Shown one piece after another: positions 61,512-64,000 of a stretch of DNA of 64,000 nt (position 1 is its first letter; every line of letters begins with the position of its first letter). The notes beneath the pieces are model-generated. The model saw only the letters and a program-made list of their open reading frames with translations. It was not told the origin of the DNA and made no database searches. This DNA is from JANYCO01 sp035535995. Its GTDB lineage: Bacteria; Bacteroidota; Bacteroidia; Cytophagales; Cytophagaceae. Made by a program: the position numbers and the translations under genes. The DNA lies in contig DATLOZ010000013.1 in NCBI GenBank assembly GCA_035535995.1, positions 1 to 64,000 on the forward strand, written 5' to 3'.

Positions 61512-63479
61512 TTAATACCAGATCTCGCTTTCCTTCTTATCTACCTTCGGTTTCTTCACCTTTTGTTTCTGGTAGTTTGGAACTTCGATGCCTTCGTTGC
61601 GGCCGTATTTCTTGAGCATTCGTTTTCTGTATTTTTCTTTCGCTTTGTAAGAGTTTTTCATTTTTCCGCCTTTCCATACAGAGCTTGGATGCATTCCTTG
61701 TTTCTTTCTGCGGATAATAATATCTCCCTCGTAGTTGGCCATCTTCTTGCCTTTCTTACGCAGTGATCTTTCTTTCTTACGAATTGTTCTGACAAGAATA
61801 TCTCCTCTGTTGTTTGCAATCTCACGCTCTTTTTGTCGGCGCATTTTTTCTCTTTTCGCCAGGAAGTTTACAGGGATATCACCGGAGTAATTGCCCATCT
61901 GCTTTTGCTTCTTCCGGTCAATTTCTCTTACCAACACATCAGAGCCAGAGTTCTTCGGTCCTTGCATTCTTGATTCGAATGGTTTCATATCGCCCTGGTA
62001 GTTGGCCATTTGCTTGGAAAGCGCGCGACGTTTGTCTCCTTTGTCGGCCACGTATACCTGAGGGTTTTTAGGTGGCTGCATTTTAGATTGGAAAATAGGC
62101 ATATCTCCTGTAGAGTATTTGTCCATTTCCTGTGACTTTCTTTTTTCCTTGTTGCGGTCTACCACTACATAGTTGTCGTGCTTAGGCGCCTGCATTCTGG
62201 ATTGAGGGATCTTCTGGTCTCCGGAAGCATTGCTGGCAAGCTCTTGCGATTTTTTCTTTTCCTTATTACGGTCTACTACTACGTAGTTGTCGTTTTTAGG
62301 TGCCTGCATTCTGGATTGAGGGATCTTCTGGTCTCCGGATTCTCTGCTGGCAATTTCCTGTGATTTGCGCTTTGATTTGTTGCGATCTACTACTGAGTAG
62401 TTATCATTTTTAGGCGCCTGCATTCTGGATTGAGGGATCTTCTGATCTCCGGATTCGTTAGTGGCCAGCTCCTGCGACTTGCGCTTGGTTTTGTTGCGAT
62501 CTACTCTTACAGAATTGTCGTTTTTAGGTGCTTGTTGTCTTGATTGCGGAATTCGTTGGTCGCCGGACTCATTGCTGGCAAGGTCCTGTGATTTGCGCTT
62601 GGTTTTGTTTCGATCAACTTTCACAGAGTTGTCGTTTTTTGCACCTTGTTGTCTTGACTGCGGGATTCTTTGATTGCCTGATTCTCTGCCGGCAATTTCC
62701 TGTGATTTGTTTTTAGATTTATTGCGGTTTGCAGAAACGGAATTATCGTTCTTTGGTCCTTGCTGTCTTGACTGAGGTATTTTCTGATCTCCGGATTCAC
62801 TTTTCGCCATGCTTTTGGATTGGCGTTCGGAGCGGTTGCCTTTTACTTTCTGACCTCCATCGTAGTTGACGTTTGCCTGGTTTGGTGTACGCGGGCGGCT
62901 ATTACCTTGGTAATTTCCTACATCGGCACGTTGCGGCTGTTTCTGGATCTGGTCTCCAGAGGCATGCTTAGTCAGTTGTTTCGACTGGTTTCTTTCAATG
63001 TTGCGGTTGATCTTTTGCGTAGTTCCATCATTCCGTGGCCCCTGAGAGCGTGGAGTGGGAACGCGCTGGTTGTTGGCATCGTTTCTTGGTCCCTGAGAGC
63101 GTGAAGAAGGTACGCGCTGGTTACTGGTTCCTTCGTTTTTCGGGCCTTGAGAACGTGGAGAAGGTACGCGCTGATTATTTGCTCCCTCATTCTTTGGCCC
63201 CTGCGATTTTGGAGTGGAAGATTTCTGAGTCGCTCCTTCGTTTTTCGGAGATTTGGATTTAGAGCCCGAAGAAGAAACTTTATTGGAGCCTTTTTGTTTG
63301 TTCGAAATTTTCTTGGAAGTAGACTTCGTTTTATTTTCCGGCTGCTTTTCGGTAGTACCGTCGGGACGTATTTGTGAATGGGCGGTCTGTGCGAACAGAC
63401 ACATCAGAAATAAAAATACGGACAGGACAATAAAATTTCCCGGCCCTATAGATTTTTTATCTTTTCCCTTCACTTGCAA
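61512..63479 (-). CDS. Exported, strongly basic tandem-repeat protein
   Basis: A signal peptide (residues 1-35, cut near AHS-Q) precedes 620 residues of low-complexity Lys/Arg/Ser/Asn/Gln-rich sequence. Residues 91-155 carry a SQGPKNEG-xx-NQRVPSPR repeat four times. From residue 229 to 531 there are eight units with the G-D anchor (SGDQKIPQSRMQAPKNDN, then VDRNK-x-K-K-SQELA) spaced by exactly 38 residues. Shorter, more basic GDI-anchored units (37, then 26 and 26 residues) follow to about 610, then a lysine-rich tail. No known domain. It may bind acidic envelope polymers (inference). It lies 27 bp downstream of a small basic lipoprotein gene. Confidence 0.85.
   Translation of the reverse strand: MQVKGKDKKSIGPGNFIVLSVFLFLMCLFAQTAHSQIRPDGTTEKQPENKTKSTSKKISNKQKGSNKVSSSGSKSKSPKNEGATQKSSTPKSQGPKNEGANNQRVPSPRSQGPKNEGTSNQRVPSSRSQGPRNDANNQRVPTPRSQGPRNDGTTQKINRNIERNQSKQLTKHASGDQIQKQPQRADVGNYQGNSRPRTPNQANVNYDGGQKVKGNRSERQSKSMAKSESGDQKIPQSRQQGPKNDNSVSANRNKSKNKSQEIAGRESGNQRIPQSRQQGAKNDNSVKVDRNKTKRKSQDLASNESGDQRIPQSRQQAPKNDNSVRVDRNKTKRKSQELATNESGDQKIPQSRMQAPKNDNYSVVDRNKSKRKSQEIASRESGDQKIPQSRMQAPKNDNYVVVDRNKEKKKSQELASNASGDQKIPQSRMQAPKHDNYVVVDRNKEKRKSQEMDKYSTGDMPIFQSKMQPPKNPQVYVADKGDKRRALSKQMANYQGDMKPFESRMQGPKNSGSDVLVREIDRKKQKQMGNYSGDIPVNFLAKREKMRRQKEREIANNRGDILVRTIRKKERSLRKKGKKMANYEGDIIIRRKKQGMHPSSVWKGGKMKNSYKAKEKYRKRMLKKYGRNEGIEVPNYQKQKVKKPKVDKKESEIWY
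61887..62795 (-). repeat. Tandem 114-bp coding repeats
   Basis: Eight units of 114 bp encode the 38-residue repeats of the exported protein. Units 4 to 6 are the most alike; divergence rises towards both ends. Confidence 0.9.
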
Positions 63480-63506
63480 GGTTTGTTCAGTAGTAATGTA
63501 TAAAAC

Positions 63507-63776
63507 TTATAAATGCGTTTTTCTTGGAGACCTGATCTGCTTTGGACTTTTCTTGTTCACAAGGCCGGAATCGTGGTCAACGCGTTTGGTAGGAGTTTTT
63601 TTCTTTTTTCCTTTAGAATTTTTAAGCTGACCATTTTCGTCGAACTGACTTAGATCGGCCTCGCTTACCTGGCCTAGACCAGGACAAGGATATGATTTTT
63701 TCTTACAGGCAGGAAGGGCTAATAGCAAAAGAGCACACACAATTCCCAGTGACATTATTTTTTTCATAGAGTTCAT
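63507..63776 (-). CDS. Small basic lipoprotein
   Basis: The ATG at 63776 (or 63767) gives a lipoprotein signal with lipobox ALPAC, then CKKKSYPCPGLG and a very basic C-terminus (SKGKKKKTPTKR, KKSPKQIRSPRK). About 89 residues. No domain recognised. It precedes the tandem-repeat protein on the same strand by 27 bp and shares its basic composition, suggesting the two work together at the cell envelope (inference). A TTG start 45 bp further upstream is less likely. Confidence 0.75.
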   Translation of the reverse strand: MNSMKKIMSLGIVCALLLLALPACKKKSYPCPGLGQVSEADLSQFDENGQLKNSKGKKKKTPTKRVDHDSGLVNKKSPKQIRSPRKTHL

Positions 63777-63846
63777 AACCTGTTCTTTAACAAATCTACT
63801 AAATTTCCTATTTAAAATCAAGAAAATGACATCGCTATCTCAAATG

Positions 63847-63959
63847 GATGCCGGATGCCAGATACCGGATTCCGAGTATTTTTATATAATTATGAGGTTC
63901 ATTATATCAGTATTTATTAGAAATATTATCAGGCATCTTGCATCCGGTATCCAGCATCC
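63847..63959. repeat. Family A inverted heptad element (A8)
   Basis: Left arm 63847-63874 and right arm 63930-63959 carry inverted GATRCCR-type heptads around an A/T-rich spacer, upstream of the lipoprotein gene and running to the window edge region. Confidence 0.85.
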
Positions 63960-64000
63960 TATTTCAATCTAATACTCTATCAACGTTTTAATCTTCATTT

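Noticed and set aside
61563..63377. Several open frames on the plus strand opposite the tandem-repeat gene
   Set aside because: They are antisense shadows caused by the repetitive, stop-poor coding sequence; none has a start site or family features.

Overview
The window comes from the chromosome of a member of the Bacteroidota, most likely of the Cytophagia/Chitinophagia type; genus cannot be fixed from the sequence. Evidence: a type IX secretion (T9SS) type B sorting domain next to a PorP/SprF-family protein, DUF1573 and DUF2911 proteins, a YtxJ bacilliredoxin, TAnnTTTG-type promoters, few Shine-Dalgarno sequences and moderate GC. I see no rRNA, tRNA, insertion sequence, prophage or CRISPR array. 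The region is almost entirely chromosomal housekeeping and envelope genes.

Layout. 0-10 kb: end of a Pro/Lys/Glu-linker envelope protein, HNH endonuclease, a polytopic membrane protein, a PG_1098-type methyltransferase, a 1318-residue DUF4011-like SF1 helicase and a helical protein of unknown function. 10-16.7 kb: single-domain response regulator, ALDH7-type aldehyde dehydrogenase, K+-dependent membrane pyrophosphatase, GAF-PAS-PAS sensor without output domain. 16.9-21 kb: the oxidative pentose phosphate pathway (pgl, zwf, divergent gnd). 21-25 kb: glucosaminidase, lipoprotein esterase, DUF2911, RDD and an outer membrane protein. 25.4-30.4 kb: MsbA-like ABC exporter with glycosyltransferase, acetohydroxyacid synthase. 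30.5-39.3 kb: MltD-like transglycosylase, gatA, tatA, ribD, DUF1573, heptose-7-phosphate kinase, aspartate aminotransferase. 39.6-51.3 kb: MGH1/GH63-like glucosidase, then an apparent T9SS cassette (SBBP/PKD cargo, PorP/SprF, PorE-like protein fused to DUF1573), a barrel protein and a serine hydrolase. 51.4-60.7 kb: outer membrane protein, rimP-nusA-infB operon, membrane-anchored EEP protein, cysS, glutaminyl-cyclase-like M28 lipoprotein. 60.8-63.8 kb: ytxJ and a lipoprotein plus a strongly basic exported protein built of exact 38-residue repeats.

The most unusual structure is between the genes. At least seven families of dispersed inverted-repeat elements fill the intergenic regions. Two of them, unrelated in sequence (family A, heptamer GATRCCR; family B, heptamers TTATGAR/TGTTGAG), are built the same way: arms of about four 7-bp units, repeated in inverted orientation some 25-170 bp away. 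Family B and the related family D occupy convergent gene junctions almost exactly from stop codon to stop codon, and three of these four junctions enclose a perfect 20-bp-stem hairpin of unrelated sequence. Family A sits upstream of genes, mainly between divergent pairs. One family B copy supplies the start codon of a lipoprotein gene. This two-level intergenic architecture is the best candidate here for something undescribed. The protein-level candidates are the 38-residue repeat protein, the PorE-DUF1573 fusion and the helicase with an apparently decayed nuclease domain.
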